A stretch of 45,810 bases of DNA from Paeniroseomonas aquatica (GTDB lineage: Bacteria; Pseudomonadota; Alphaproteobacteria; Acetobacterales; Acetobacteraceae): NCBI RefSeq assembly GCF_030409335.1, contig NZ_JAUFPN010000027.1, positions 1 through 45,810 of the forward strand. Reading direction: 5' to 3'. Below are positions 33,235-43,460 of this stretch, piece after piece. Position 1 is the stretch's first letter. Each line of letters begins with the position of its first letter. The position numbers were made by a program, and so were the translations under genes. The notes beneath the pieces are model-generated. The model was not told where the DNA came from and ran no database searches. It worked only from the letters and a program-made list of their open reading frames with translations.

Positions 33235-34175
33235 TGCTGCGCCATACCCTGCACCGCCTGCTGCTGGCCATCCCGGTGCTGCTCGGTGTGCTGCTGATCG
33301 GCTTCCTGCTCATGCAGGTGGTGCCGACCGATGCCGCCACCGTCCGCGCCGGGCCGAACGCCAGCGCCGAGGTGGTGGAGGCCATCCGCCGCGACCTCGG
33401 CCTCGACAAGCCGCTGTATGTCCAGTTCGGCCGCTACCTCGGCCGCCTGGCCCAGGGCGATCTCGGCGTCTCCATCATCAACAACGTGCCGGTGACCCAG
33501 GAGCTGGGCGCCACGGTCGGGCCCACGCTCGAGCTGATGGGGGCCAGCCTGATCTGGGCCATTCCGCTCGGCATCCTGCTCGGCACCGTCGCGGCCTATT
33601 GGCGCGCCACGATCATCGACCGCATCATCCTCGGCATCAGCGTCGCCGGCGGCTCGGTCCCGGTCTTCTTCCTCGGCCTGCTGCTGATCTGGTTCGTCGG
33701 CTTCCAGTGGCAGCTGCTGCCCTTCACCGGGCGCGGCGGGCCGCTTTATACCTGGGAGGGCATCCAGGCGATCATCCTCCCCGCGCTCACCCTCGGCGGC
33801 GTCTTCATCGGCCCGGTGGCGCGGATGACCCGCACCGCGGTGCTCGACGTGCTCTCGGCCGACCACGTCCGCACCGCCCGCGCCAAGGGCCTGACCGAGC
33901 GCCGCGTGGTGACGGCGCATGCGCTGCGGAACGCCATGATCCCGATCGTCACCCTCATCGGGTTGCAGATCGGCTTCCTGCTCGGCGGCGCCGTGGTCAC
34001 CGAGACCGTCTTTTCCTGGCCCGGGGTCGGGCGGCTCGCGGTCGGCGCCATCCTGTCGTCGGACCTGCCGATGGCCCAGGGAACCATCATAGTGCTCTCC
34101 TCCGGCTTCATCCTCATCAACCTCGCGGTCGACGTGCTCTATGCCGCGCTCGACCCGCGGATGCGCGCGGCATGA
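33234..34175 (+). CDS. ABC transporter permease, DppB/GsiC type
   Basis: A 313-residue inner-membrane permease. The first span is LLLAIPVLLGVLLIGFLLMQ. The typical DppB sequence order follows: RRDLGLDKPLYVQFGRYLG, ISVAGGSVPVFFLGLLLIWF, and the EAA loop DHVRTARAKGLTERRVV. Near the end are VVTETVFSWPGVGRLAVGAI and LLINLAVD-like spans. Dipeptide/oligopeptide-type importers need this with DppC and two ATPases, all present in this operon. Its start is 1 nt inside the amidohydrolase stop (TGATG), and it overlaps the next permease by ATGA. Confidence 0.92.
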   Translation: MLRHTLHRLLLAIPVLLGVLLIGFLLMQVVPTDAATVRAGPNASAEVVEAIRRDLGLDKPLYVQFGRYLGRLAQGDLGVSIINNVPVTQELGATVGPTLELMGASLIWAIPLGILLGTVAAYWRATIIDRIILGISVAGGSVPVFFLGLLLIWFVGFQWQLLPFTGRGGPLYTWEGIQAIILPALTLGGVFIGPVARMTRTAVLDVLSADHVRTARAKGLTERRVVTAHALRNAMIPIVTLIGLQIGFLLGGAVVTETVFSWPGVGRLAVGAILSSDLPMAQGTIIVLSSGFILINLAVDVLYAALDPRMRAA

Positions 34176-35026
34176 ACGCCATTACGCCCAAGCGCCCCGG
34201 CCTGCTCCGCCGCCTGCTGCGCGACCCGACCGCCGCTGGCGCGCTGGTCTTCGTGCTGCTGCTGATCGGCGCCGCGCTGCTGGCACCCTGGATTTCGCCG
34301 ACCGACCCGCTCGACAACAACCTCGCGCTCTCGATGCAGCCGCCCGGCTCGCCCGGCCTGCCGCTCGGCGCCGATGCGCAGGGGAGGGACCTCATCACCC
34401 GCCTGCTGTTTGGCCTGCGCGCCTCGCTGCTGATGGGCTTCTTCGCGACGGCTGCCGGCGGGCTGGTCGGCGCGCTGCTCGGCTTCCTCGCCGCCTTCTA
34501 CCAGCGCTGGCTGGACGGGCCGATCATGCGGCTGATGGACATGATGCTGTCCTTCCCCGCCATCCTGGTCGGCCTCGCCATCGCCGCCATCTTCGGCCCC
34601 GGCATCTTCAGCGTGGTCCTCGCGCTCTCCATCGCCACCATCCCGCTGATGGCTCGCATCACCCGCGGCAGCGCCCTGGTCACCATGCGGCTCGACTACA
34701 TCGAAGCGGCGCGGGCCATCGGCATGACCGACGCCCGCCTCATCTGGCGGCACCTCGCGCCGAACTGCCTCTCCGCCATCTTCGTCTTCACCACCTTGCG
34801 CTTCGGCCAGGTGATCCTGCTGGGATCGGCGCTGTCCTTCCTCGGCCTCGGCGCCCAGCCGCCGACCGCGGAACTCGGCGCCATGGCCAGCGAGGGGCGG
34901 AATTTCCTGTTCTTCGCGCCGCATATCGCGGTGCTGCCCTGCATCGGCATCTTCGCCATCGTCTTGGCTTTCAACCTGCTGGGCGATGCCTTGCGGGATG
35001 CTTTGGATCCACGCCTGCGGTTTTAA
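34172..35026 (+). CDS. ABC transporter permease, DppC type
   Basis: A 284-residue partner permease. A hydrophobic first span (GALVFVLLLIGAALLAPW) is followed by LGADAQGRDLITRLLFGLR, which is typical of DppC, then MLSFPAILVGLAIAAIFGPG and the EAA loop DYIEAARAIGMTDARLIWRH. It is translationally coupled to the preceding permease by ATGA. After its TAA comes a 148-nt stretch with three perfect hairpins before the binding-protein gene. This is the only sizeable gap in an otherwise tightly packed operon. Confidence 0.92.
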   Translation: MNAITPKRPGLLRRLLRDPTAAGALVFVLLLIGAALLAPWISPTDPLDNNLALSMQPPGSPGLPLGADAQGRDLITRLLFGLRASLLMGFFATAAGGLVGALLGFLAAFYQRWLDGPIMRLMDMMLSFPAILVGLAIAAIFGPGIFSVVLALSIATIPLMARITRGSALVTMRLDYIEAARAIGMTDARLIWRHLAPNCLSAIFVFTTLRFGQVILLGSALSFLGLGAQPPTAELGAMASEGRNFLFFAPHIAVLPCIGIFAIVLAFNLLGDALRDALDPRLRF

Positions 35027-35033
35027 GGCAAGG

Positions 35034-35057
35034 TTGGGGAGAAGGTATTCTCCCCAA
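35034..35057 (+). repeat. Intergenic hairpin 1 of 3
   Basis: TTGGGGAGAA-GGTA-TTCTCCCCAA: perfect 10-bp arms with a 4-nt loop, 7 nt after the permease stop. It is followed by an AT-rich stretch (35065-35098) but no immediate T-run. It may act as a processing, stabilising or attenuating element. Confidence 0.75.
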
Positions 35058-35105
35058 GCCCCTCATCTATTTCTATAAGTAAGACAAGGCTTTAACTCAT
35101 GGTTT

Positions 35106-35127
35106 CCAAAGGCCCTTCGGCCTTTGG
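35106..35127 (+). repeat. Intergenic hairpin 2 of 3
   Basis: CCAAAGGCC-CTTC-GGCCTTTGG: perfect 9-bp arms with a 4-nt loop. It sits in the middle of the three-hairpin element between the permease and binding-protein genes. Confidence 0.75.
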
Positions 35128-35136
35128 TAGGGGGTC

Positions 35137-35159
35137 CTAGGGGGACAAAGTCCCCCTAG
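35137..35159 (+). repeat. Intergenic hairpin 3 of 3
   Basis: CTAGGGGGAC-AAA-GTCCCCCTAG: perfect 10-bp arms with a 3-nt loop. It ends 4 nt before the AGGAG ribosome site (35164-35168) of the binding-protein gene, so it could protect its 5' end or affect translation. Confidence 0.75.
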
Positions 35160-35174
35160 CCACAGGAGACGACG

Positions 35175-36755
35175 ATGAAAACAACAATCGCCGCCGCATT
35201 GCTCGCCCTGTCCGCCGGCACCGCGCTCGCCCAGCCCGCGCCGCGCAATACCCTCGTCATCCTGCGCGAGATCGACGCCGACAATTACGACCCGCCCCGC
35301 TCCACCGCCCGCTCCGCCGGCGAGAGCCTGTATATGATGAGCGACACGCTGGTCTCGCTCGACTGGGACATGAAGACCGTCCGCGCCGGCCTCGCCGAGC
35401 GCTGGGAGGTCAGCCCCGATGGCAAGACCTATACCTTCCACCTGAAGCGCGACGTCACCTTCTGCGATGGCAAGCCCTTCACCGCCCGCGACGTGGTCTA
35501 CACCATCAACCGCTGGCTCGACCCGGCGACGCGCAGCCCGGTCCGCTGGCGCGCCGGCCCTGTGAAGGAAATCCGCGCAATCGACGACTACACGGTGGAA
35601 TACGAGCTCACCGAGCCTTACGGCGAGCTGCTGTATCAGCTCAGCCTCTTCTTCGCCTCCATCGTCGACCAGGCGACGGTCGAGAAGCTCGGCGCGAATT
35701 TCGGCGTGCAGGGCTTCAACGGCACCGGTCCCTATTGCTGGACGAGCTGGACCCCGCGCCAGGAGCTGATCCTGACGAAGCACCCCCGCTACACCTGGGG
35801 CCCGCCGCTGTACCAGAACCCGGCGCCGCAGGTGGACCGCGTCATCTGGCGCGTGGTGCCGGAAAGCCAGACGCGCCTCGCCGCGCTGCAGACGGGACAG
35901 GCGGATGCGACGCAGTACATCCCGCCCATCGCCATCAGCCAGCTCCGCCGCATGCCGAATGTGCGCATGTCGACGCAGGAGAATTATTTCTGGGATCATT
36001 TCGTCGGCTTCAAGGTCGACAAGCCGGTGGTGAACGACCCCGCCGTTCGCCGCGCCATCAACCAGGCGGTCAACCGCGCCGCCATCGTCCAGGCCGTCTG
36101 GTTCGGCAATGCGACGCCGGCCGATGGCTACATGAACCCCAACACCGCCGGCTACGACGCCGAGGCCGCCAAGCTGGTCCCGAGCTTCGATCCCGAGGCC
36201 GCCCGCCGCACGCTCGATGACGCCGGCTGGACCATGGGCAGCGACAATGTCCGCGCCAAGGACGGGCTGCGGGCCAGCTTCCTGGTCTATGCCCTCAACA
36301 CCCAGCAGGGCCGCCAGGTGCTGGAGGCGATGCAGGCCGACCTGCGCCGCGTCGGCATCGAGATGAAGATCCAGGTCTGGGACGCGACCGTCGGCTGGGG
36401 CCGGCTGGCGACGCAGGAATTCGACGCCTTCATCATGTCCTACCCCTATGTCACCGCCACCGACGGCATGGCGCTCTATTTCGACAGCCGCAACAAGCCG
36501 ACGCCCAACCGCATGAACTGGACGAGCCCCGAGACAGACCGCGCCCTCGACCAGGCCAAGGTCGCGCTCGACCCCGCCGTGCGGCTGGCCGCCATCGCCG
36601 AGGCGCAGCGCATCGTCTCCGCGGCCAATGTCTGGTTTCCCATCGCCCGGGAACAGATCTGGGTCGCCTCCTCCATGCGGGCCGAGGGCATCCGCGCCCA
36701 TGGCATCTACGGTGTCGCGCTCTACAAGGGCCTCGACATCCGGCTGACGCGATAA
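35175..36755 (+). CDS. ABC transporter substrate-binding protein, family 5 (peptide type)
   Basis: A 526-residue periplasmic binding protein. The Sec signal peptide (MKTTIAAALLALSAGTALA) is followed by the SBP family 5 pattern LAERWEVSPDGKTYTFHLKR, DVTFCDGKPFTARDVVYTIN, NGTGPYCW and DPAVRRAINQAVNRAAI. It is distinct from the family 5 protein at 29878, with which it shares domain order only. AGGAG lies 6 nt before the ATG. It is preceded by three hairpins, which could raise its expression relative to the permeases (inference), as binding proteins are usually needed in excess. The ligand is unknown; the adjacent amidohydrolases suggest an amide-containing compound. Confidence 0.93.
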   Translation: MKTTIAAALLALSAGTALAQPAPRNTLVILREIDADNYDPPRSTARSAGESLYMMSDTLVSLDWDMKTVRAGLAERWEVSPDGKTYTFHLKRDVTFCDGKPFTARDVVYTINRWLDPATRSPVRWRAGPVKEIRAIDDYTVEYELTEPYGELLYQLSLFFASIVDQATVEKLGANFGVQGFNGTGPYCWTSWTPRQELILTKHPRYTWGPPLYQNPAPQVDRVIWRVVPESQTRLAALQTGQADATQYIPPIAISQLRRMPNVRMSTQENYFWDHFVGFKVDKPVVNDPAVRRAINQAVNRAAIVQAVWFGNATPADGYMNPNTAGYDAEAAKLVPSFDPEAARRTLDDAGWTMGSDNVRAKDGLRASFLVYALNTQQGRQVLEAMQADLRRVGIEMKIQVWDATVGWGRLATQEFDAFIMSYPYVTATDGMALYFDSRNKPTPNRMNWTSPETDRALDQAKVALDPAVRLAAIAEAQRIVSAANVWFPIAREQIWVASSMRAEGIRAHGIYGVALYKGLDIRLTR

Positions 36756-36766
36756 GGACCCCGAAT

Positions 36767-38196
36767 ATGCCCATCACCGTCATCCGCAACGCCGATGTCC
36801 TCCTCGCCTGGGACGACGCCACGCATCAGCACGTCTACATGCCGAACGGCGACCTCGCCTTCGAGGAGGGCCGCATCCTGTTTGTCGGCCGCGATTACGC
36901 CGGCCCGGCGGATGAGACCATCAGCGGCACCGGCATGATGGTCATGCCGGGGCTGGTGAACATCCACTCCCACCCCTCGTCGGAGCCCATGAACAAGGGC
37001 TTCACCGACGAGGTCGGCACGCCGGGCCTCTACAATTCCTCGCTCTACGAATACCTGCCGATCTTCCGCCCCGACCCGGGCGCGGTGCATAGCTGCGTCA
37101 AGGTCGCGCTGTCCGAGCTGCTGCTCTCCGGCGTCACCACCGTCGCTGACCTTTCCATGGCGCATCCCGGCTGGCTGGACCTGCTGGCCGAAAGTGGCAT
37201 GCGCGTCTGCATCGCGCCGATGTTCCGCTCCGCCCGCTGGTTCACCAAGAACGGCCATGTGGTCGAGTACGAATGGGATGCCGCCGCCGGCGAGAAGGCG
37301 ATGGCCGAGGCCTTCACCCTGGTCGAGCGCGCCGAGCAGCACGAGAGCGGCCGCCTCTTCGGCATGGCCGTCCCCAGCCAGATCGACACCTGCACGCCGG
37401 AGCTCCTGAAGGACAGCCGCGAGGAGGCCCGCCGGCGCGGCATCTCCTGGCAGATCCACGCCGCGCAGTCGGTCACCGAATTCCACGAGATCACCCGCCG
37501 CCACGGCTTCACCCCGATCGGCTGGCTGCACGAGCAGGGGCTGCTCGACGACCGCGCCATCATCGGCCACGGCATCTTCCTCGACGATCACCCGAGCACG
37601 CCCTGGCACACCCGCCGCGACCTGGAGATTTTGTCGGAGACCGGCACCACCGTCGCCCATTGCCCGACCGTCTTCGCCCGGCGCGGCATCACCCTGAAGC
37701 ACCTCGGCCGCTACAAGCGCTCGGGCGTCAACATGGGCATCGGCACCGACACCTACCCGCACAACATGCTGGATGAGATGCGCCTCGCCGCCTACCTCGC
37801 CCGCACCCAGGCGACCGACCCGCGCAGCCTGACCACCACCGAATTGTTCGAGGCGGCGACGGTCGGCGGCGCCCGGGCGCTGGGCCGCGAGGATATCGGC
37901 CGGCTCGCCACCGGCTGCCGCGCCGATTTCGTGCTGGTCGACATCACCCACCCGATGATGCGCCCGGCCCGCGACCCCATCCGCTCGCTCATCTACGCCG
38001 CCGGTGACCGCGCGCTGCGGTCGGTCTATGTCGATGGCCGCAAGGTGGTGCAGGATGGCGAGGTGCTGACCATGGACTACCGCGCCGCCGCCGAGCACCT
38101 GCATGAATCGCAGCAGCGAATCGCCGATCAGGTGCCGAAGCGCGACTGGGCGCATCGCTCCGCCGACCAGATCTCGCCGCCGAGCTTCCTCTGGAA

Positions 38197-38200
<4 letters not shown>
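36767..38200 (+). CDS. Amidohydrolase, TRZ/ATZ (chlorohydrolase/deaminase) type
   Basis: A 477-residue amidohydrolase of the cyclic amidine deaminase/chlorohydrolase group. Metal ligands are seen in [12 protein letters not shown] (His67, His69), [23 protein letters not shown] and the catalytic Asp in [10 protein letters not shown]. The C-terminal barrel-capping strands read [11 protein letters not shown] and [14 protein letters not shown]. Relatives deaminate or dechlorinate triazines, guanine, cytosine or S-adenosylhomocysteine. AAGGA overlaps the preceding stop. It ends in GTGA with the first ATPase gene. With the YtcJ-like enzyme it gives this operon two different hydrolases, perhaps for successive steps on one imported N-compound (inference). 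Confidence 0.9.
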
Positions 38201-39173
<973 letters not shown>

Positions 39174-39177
<4 letters not shown>

Positions 39178-40235
39178 CCGCGCCGCTGCTCGAGGTGCAG
39201 GGCCTGGCCAAGCACTGGCCGGTCAAGCAGGGCATGATCCTGGCCAGGCAGGTCGGCACCGTCCGCGCCGTCGATGGCGTCTCCTTCACCCTCAACCGCG
39301 GCGAGACCCTGGCCCTGGTCGGCGAATCCGGCTGCGGCAAATCCACCACCGCCCGGCTCGTCCTCCGCCTGATCGAGCCCTCCGCCGGCACCGTCCGCAT
39401 CAACGGCGCCGACATCACCGGCCTCTCCGCGCCCGAGCTGCGGCGAATGCGCCGCCAGGCCCAGATCATCTTCCAGGACCCCTTCGCCAGCCTGAACCCA
39501 CGCCTCTCGGTCGGGGAGGCCATCGCCGAGCCGCTGGTCGTGCACGGCATCGGCGATGCCGCCAGCCGCACCGCCCGCGTGCATGAATTGCTCGGGCTGG
39601 TCGGCCTCGCCCCCTGGCAGGCCGAGCGCTTCCCGCATGAGTTCAGCGGCGGCCAGCGCCAGCGCATCGGCATCGCCCGGGCGCTGGCGGTGCAGCCCGA
39701 CCTCATCGTCTGCGACGAGCCGGTCTCGGCGCTCGACGTCTCGATCCAGGCGCAGGTGGTGAACCTGCTGAAGGACCTGCAATCGCGCTTCGGCCTGGCC
39801 TACCTCTTCATCGCGCATGACCTGGCGGTGGTGAAGCACATGGCGGACCGGGTGGCGGTGATGTACCTCGGCCGCATCATGGAGGTGGCCGACCGCCGCA
39901 GCCTGTTTGCCAATCCGCGCCACCCCTATACCCGGGCGCTGCTGGCGGCGATCCCGCACCCCGATCCGCGCCGCCGCGGCAAGGTGACGCCGCTCGGCGG
40001 CGACGTGCCGAGCCCGCTGAACCCGCCGCCCGGCTGCCGCTTCCACACCCGCTGCCCGCTGGCCCAGGCGATCTGCCGCGAGGTCGAGCCGCCCGACGTG
40101 CAGATCGGGCCGGGGCATCACAGCGCCTGCCATTTCGCGGCGGAACTGCCGCCGCCGGAGCACGACTTCAGCGGCGGGCTGACGCCGGTGGCGGCGCGGC
40201 GGCTGGCCCTGTTCGCGGCAAGGGAGGCGGGCTGA
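39174..40235 (+). CDS. ABC transporter ATP-binding protein, DppF type
   Basis: A 353-residue ATPase, last gene of the operon. Walker [11 protein letters not shown]-loop [12 protein letters not shown], signature [15 protein letters not shown] (Phe replaces the usual Leu), Walker [14 protein letters not shown], switch His in [12 protein letters not shown]. The C-terminal Cys motif is [14 protein letters not shown]. It has a longer C-terminal tail than DppD. A GC hairpin (40243-40260, arms GGCGC/GCGCC) 8 nt after the stop may end the transcript, though no T-run follows it directly. Confidence 0.93.
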
Positions 40236-40574
40236 AGGGTGGGGCGCCGGGCTCCGCGCCGCCTGGACGACAGCCAGGCCATGAAGAGGCAAGGCAACTT
40301 TAAGAAAAAATATTTTTAATGCCAGTCTCGTGCAGCCGATTTCCTGCCCCGCCTGATCGGATGGGAAACTTTCCCAGAACGGGAGCCACCCCCAAGAAAT
40401 ATCCCATCTGTCATAATCCATGGCATGCTTGGCCGATTTGCCTTTCCTCATGGCCATGACATCTGATGTAACCATGGCGGCGGCGAGCCTGGCGAAATCC
40501 TTGGTGCCTGATTGCATTCGGCACCTCCGGACCAGCGGCTCCGGCCTCCGTGTGCACAATCTCAATGGGATCAC
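40236..40574. other. 339-nt AT-richer intergenic region
   Basis: No gene is supported here. It holds a GC hairpin behind dppF (40243-40260), an AT-only palindrome AAAAATATTTTT (40306-40317) in a T/A tract, an inverted repeat at 40362-40376 and a CATAAT -10-like hexamer at 40412. The composition is clearly lower in GC than its surroundings. This suggests a promoter region or acquired DNA in front of the acetyltransferase gene. No good -35 is seen. Confidence 0.6.
40362..40376. promoter_or_regulatory. Inverted repeat upstream of acetyltransferase
   Basis: TGGGAAA-C-TTTCCCA: perfect 7-bp arms around one base, about 200 nt upstream of the GNAT gene. Its symmetry suits a dimeric repressor or activator; no regulator is identifiable. 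Confidence 0.4.
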
Positions 40575-41216
40575 ATGCCTTCCCCAAGGCCGCAAAAGGC
40601 CCTCAGCTATCGCCCGATCGGCAACGATCAACTGGGTATTCTCGACACGATCGGCCTGGATACCGCCCAGGTCGAAGACTATCTCGGCCCCCTCGCGGAT
40701 ATCCTCGACGCGGTCCGCACCGGTCCCTCCCATGCACTGATCGGCATTCATGCCGAAGGTCGCCTGATCGGCTTCTACGTCATTCACCCGGATCGCCGGG
40801 ATGCCACCTGCTGGTGGCTGGGCTGGTTCATCCTGGCACGCTCCCAACAGGGGCTTGGCCTCGGCCGGACCATCCTGGCACGGGTCATGGCGGGCCTTGC
40901 CGCCGTGCCGGCCTGCCGCCGCATCCGCCTGATCGTGGTGCCCGAGAATGAGGGTGCCATCGCGCTCTACCGCAAGGTCGGCTTCCGGTCCGTCGGCGCG
41001 CTTCCCGGGACGGGCGACATCATCATGGAATGCGCGCTCCGCTCCGATGTCCCGGTCGCCGCCCCTGCCCGCCTGACCGCCCTTTGCCCCATTGCCAGCC
41101 GGCATGGGCGAAGGCGCATGCGGTTGCGTCCCAGGACAGGGCCGCATGCCGCCCGCGCCATCGGGGTCGAGCGCGGACCCCCTGCCGGCATCCAGCGCCG
41201 ATCCGCCGCAGCCTGA
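40575..41216 (+). CDS. GNAT family N-acetyltransferase
   Basis: A 213-residue protein whose first 155 residues form a GNAT domain: LIGFYVIHPDRRD, WWLGWFILARSQQGLGLGRT (acetyl-CoA pyrophosphate loop at about 90-98), RIRLIVVPENEGAIALYRKV and GFRSVGALPGTG. The last 60 residues are Arg-rich, low in structure and unlike GNAT proteins, perhaps a read-through of the gene end. The ATG at 40575 has only a weak GGGA upstream; TTG at 40512 would add 21 residues. Substrates of the family range from amino acids to ribosomal proteins and antibiotics, and none can be chosen. The gene stands alone in an AT-richer stretch. Confidence 0.82.
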   Translation: MPSPRPQKALSYRPIGNDQLGILDTIGLDTAQVEDYLGPLADILDAVRTGPSHALIGIHAEGRLIGFYVIHPDRRDATCWWLGWFILARSQQGLGLGRTILARVMAGLAAVPACRRIRLIVVPENEGAIALYRKVGFRSVGALPGTGDIIMECALRSDVPVAAPARLTALCPIASRHGRRRMRLRPRTGPHAARAIGVERGPPAGIQRRSAAA

Positions 41217-41399
41217 GGCTGTCGGAACGCGCCGGCCGGCCGGCTTGAGCCTCTGCCCGGGGCAGGCGGATCAACGCCTCGGCCGTATCCGCGCGACATG
41301 GTGGGACGGCGGCCGAAGGCGGCTCCTGCCAGGGTGCGAACATGGATGAAATTTCACCACCAGCTTGACATGCTCGGCCGCGGTTCCGACCTGGGCGGC

Positions 41400-42173
41400 A
41401 TGATCAATGCGAAAGCGCTCTTCGACAGCTTCCTCGGCCAGGCCCAGGGCCAAGTCCAAGGTCAGGCCCAGGGTCAGGCTCCCGGCCAGGGCCAGGGCAG
41501 GCCCGGCGCAGCGGCCGGCTTCATGGATCAGGCCAGGTCCGCCCTGAACAATATCCATGGCGGCAGCTTCGCCGGCGGCGCCGCGACGGGCGGCATCCTC
41601 GGCATGGTCCTCGGCGGCAAGGGCGTCAGGAAGATGGCCGGCGGGATGCTCGGCTACGGCGGGGCGGCGGCGCTCGGCGCCCTGGCGCACCGGGCCTACC
41701 AGAACTGGCAGCAGGGCCAGTCCCCGGCCAGCGCCCCGGTGGCCACCCAGGCCGAGACCGAGACGCTGGACCAGCGCTTCCTGCCCGCCGCCGTCCCGGC
41801 CGCCGATGGCCAGCCCTTCGAGCTCGCGCTGATCCGCGCCATGGTCGGCGCCGCCAAGGCCGATGGCCACCTCGACCCCGAGGAGCGCAAGCGCATCTTC
41901 GAACGGGTCGAGACCCTCGGCCTGGACGCCGAGGCCCAGGCCTTCGTCTTCGAGGCCCTGGACCAGGACATGCCCGTCTCCGCCATCGCGGCCGCGGCGC
42001 AGACCCCCGAGCAGGCCGCCGAGCTCTATCTCGCCGCCCGCATGTCGATGGATCCGGACCAGGCCGCCGAGCGCGCCTGGCTGGGCGCCCTGGCGCATCG
42101 GCTGAAGCTGGACCCCGCGCTCGCCGCCCATCTCGACCGCCAGGCCGATGCGGGGCTGCAGCCCGCGGGCTGA
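41400..42173 (+). CDS. TerB/DUF533 (YebE-like) protein
   Basis: A 257-residue protein. It begins INAKALFDSFLG, the hallmark N-terminus of YebE-like DUF533 proteins. A Gln/Gly low-complexity tract (about 13-36) follows, then a Gly-rich hydrophobic region (about 55-97) that may insert in the membrane, and a C-terminal TerB-like helical domain (about 140-255, with AAKADGHLDPEERKRIFERV). TerB domains bind metal and occur in stress and tellurite-resistance systems; DUF533 proteins are of unknown function. The start at 41400 fits homology; ATG at 41346 is in frame too. It stands alone, not obviously cotranscribed. Confidence 0.82.
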   Translation: MINAKALFDSFLGQAQGQVQGQAQGQAPGQGQGRPGAAAGFMDQARSALNNIHGGSFAGGAATGGILGMVLGGKGVRKMAGGMLGYGGAAALGALAHRAYQNWQQGQSPASAPVATQAETETLDQRFLPAAVPAADGQPFELALIRAMVGAAKADGHLDPEERKRIFERVETLGLDAEAQAFVFEALDQDMPVSAIAAAAQTPEQAAELYLAARMSMDPDQAAERAWLGALAHRLKLDPALAAHLDRQADAGLQPAG

Positions 42174-42290
42174 AGGCGGGCACGGCGGGAGGCGCCGGTC
42201 CCCTGGGGCATGGGGTCATCCCCCAACCTTCCTTCGCCGCCCCGCCCCACCTATTGTCCGCCCCAAACCCCCAGGGGAGGATCCTGCCCA

Positions 42291-43460
42291 ATGACCGCCA
42301 CCATCGTCTCGCCGCGCCTGATGCGCATCGGCGGCGGCGCCGTCGCCGAGGCCCCCGAGGTGCTCCGCCTCCTCGGCCTGTCCCGTCCCCTGGTCGTCAC
42401 CGACCCCTGGATGGTCTCCTCCGGCACCATCGACCGCGCCCTGCTGGCGCCGCTGCGCGCCGCCGGCATCGCCTTCGCGGTCTTCAGCGAGACGGTGCCC
42501 GACCCGACCGATACCGTCATCGAGGCCGGCGCCGCGGTGCTGATATCCGGCGACCACGACTGCCTGATCGGCTTCGGCGGCGGCAGCCCGATGGACACCG
42601 CCAAGGCCATGGCGATCCTCGCCGCCGCGCCCCCCGGCGCGAAGATGCGCAGCTTCAAGGTCCCCGCGCAGGCCGACCACGGGCTGGTGCCGATCCTCTG
42701 CATCCCGACGACCGCCGGCACCGGCTCGGAGGCGACGCGCTTCACCATCGTCACCGATACCGAGACCGACGAGAAGATGCTGATCGCCGGCCTCGGCGCC
42801 CTGCCGCTGGCCGCCATCGTCGACTACGAGCTGACCTTCAGCGTGCCCCAGCGCACGACGGCCGATACCGGCATCGACAGCCTGACCCATGCGCTCGAAG
42901 CCTATGTCTCGAAGCGGGCCAACCCGCATGCCGACAGCCTGGCGCTGTCGGCCCTGCAGCTCATCGGCCGCCACCTCCGCCCGGCCTATCACCAGCCGAA
43001 GAATGCCGCCTCGCGCGAGGCGATGATGCTCGGCGCCATGCAGGCCGGCCTCGCCTTCTCCAACTCCTCGGTCGCCCTGGTGCACGGCATGAGCCGGCCG
43101 ATCGGCGCGCATTTCCACGTCCCGCACGGGCTCTCGAACGCCATGCTGCTGCCGGTAGTCACCGAATACGGGCTCACCGAGGCGCTGCCGCGCTATGCCG
43201 AGGCGGCGCGCGCCATGGGCGTCGCCACCCGGGAGGACAGCGACGCCGCCGCCGGCACCCGGCTGCTGGAGGAGCTGCGGGCGCTGAACCGCGAGCTCGG
43301 CGTGCCGACGCCGAAGGACTACGGCATCGGCGGCAACCGCTGGGAGGGGCTGCTGCCGCTGATGGCGCAGCAGGCGCTCGCCTCCGGCAGCCCGGCCAAC
43401 AACCCGCGGGTGCCGGACGAGGCGGCGATCATCGACCTCTACCGCCGCGCCTATGGCTGA
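42291..43460 (+). CDS. Iron-containing (group III) alcohol dehydrogenase
   Basis: A 389-residue NAD(P)-dependent dehydrogenase. The nucleotide segment is GFGGGSPMDTAKAMA, then IPTTAGTGSE. Metal ligands by family spacing are Asp196 and His200 (DSLTHALEAY), His265 (LVHGMSRP) and His279 (VPHG). The His normally four residues after His265 is Arg269 here, so the proton-relay position differs from FucO-like enzymes. Expected reaction: interconversion of a small alcohol and aldehyde. GGAGG lies 10 nt before the ATG. It is followed by about 200 nt without a gene and is probably monocistronic. Confidence 0.92.
   Translation: MTATIVSPRLMRIGGGAVAEAPEVLRLLGLSRPLVVTDPWMVSSGTIDRALLAPLRAAGIAFAVFSETVPDPTDTVIEAGAAVLISGDHDCLIGFGGGSPMDTAKAMAILAAAPPGAKMRSFKVPAQADHGLVPILCIPTTAGTGSEATRFTIVTDTETDEKMLIAGLGALPLAAIVDYELTFSVPQRTTADTGIDSLTHALEAYVSKRANPHADSLALSALQLIGRHLRPAYHQPKNAASREAMMLGAMQAGLAFSNSSVALVHGMSRPIGAHFHVPHGLSNAMLLPVVTEYGLTEALPRYAEAARAMGVATREDSDAAAGTRLLEELRALNRELGVPTPKDYGIGGNRWEGLLPLMAQQALASGSPANNPRVPDEAAIIDLYRRAYG

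Noticed and set aside
40306-40317. AT palindrome considered as a replication-origin or DnaA region
   Set aside because: No DnaA boxes, iterons or replication genes nearby; a single short AT palindrome is not enough.
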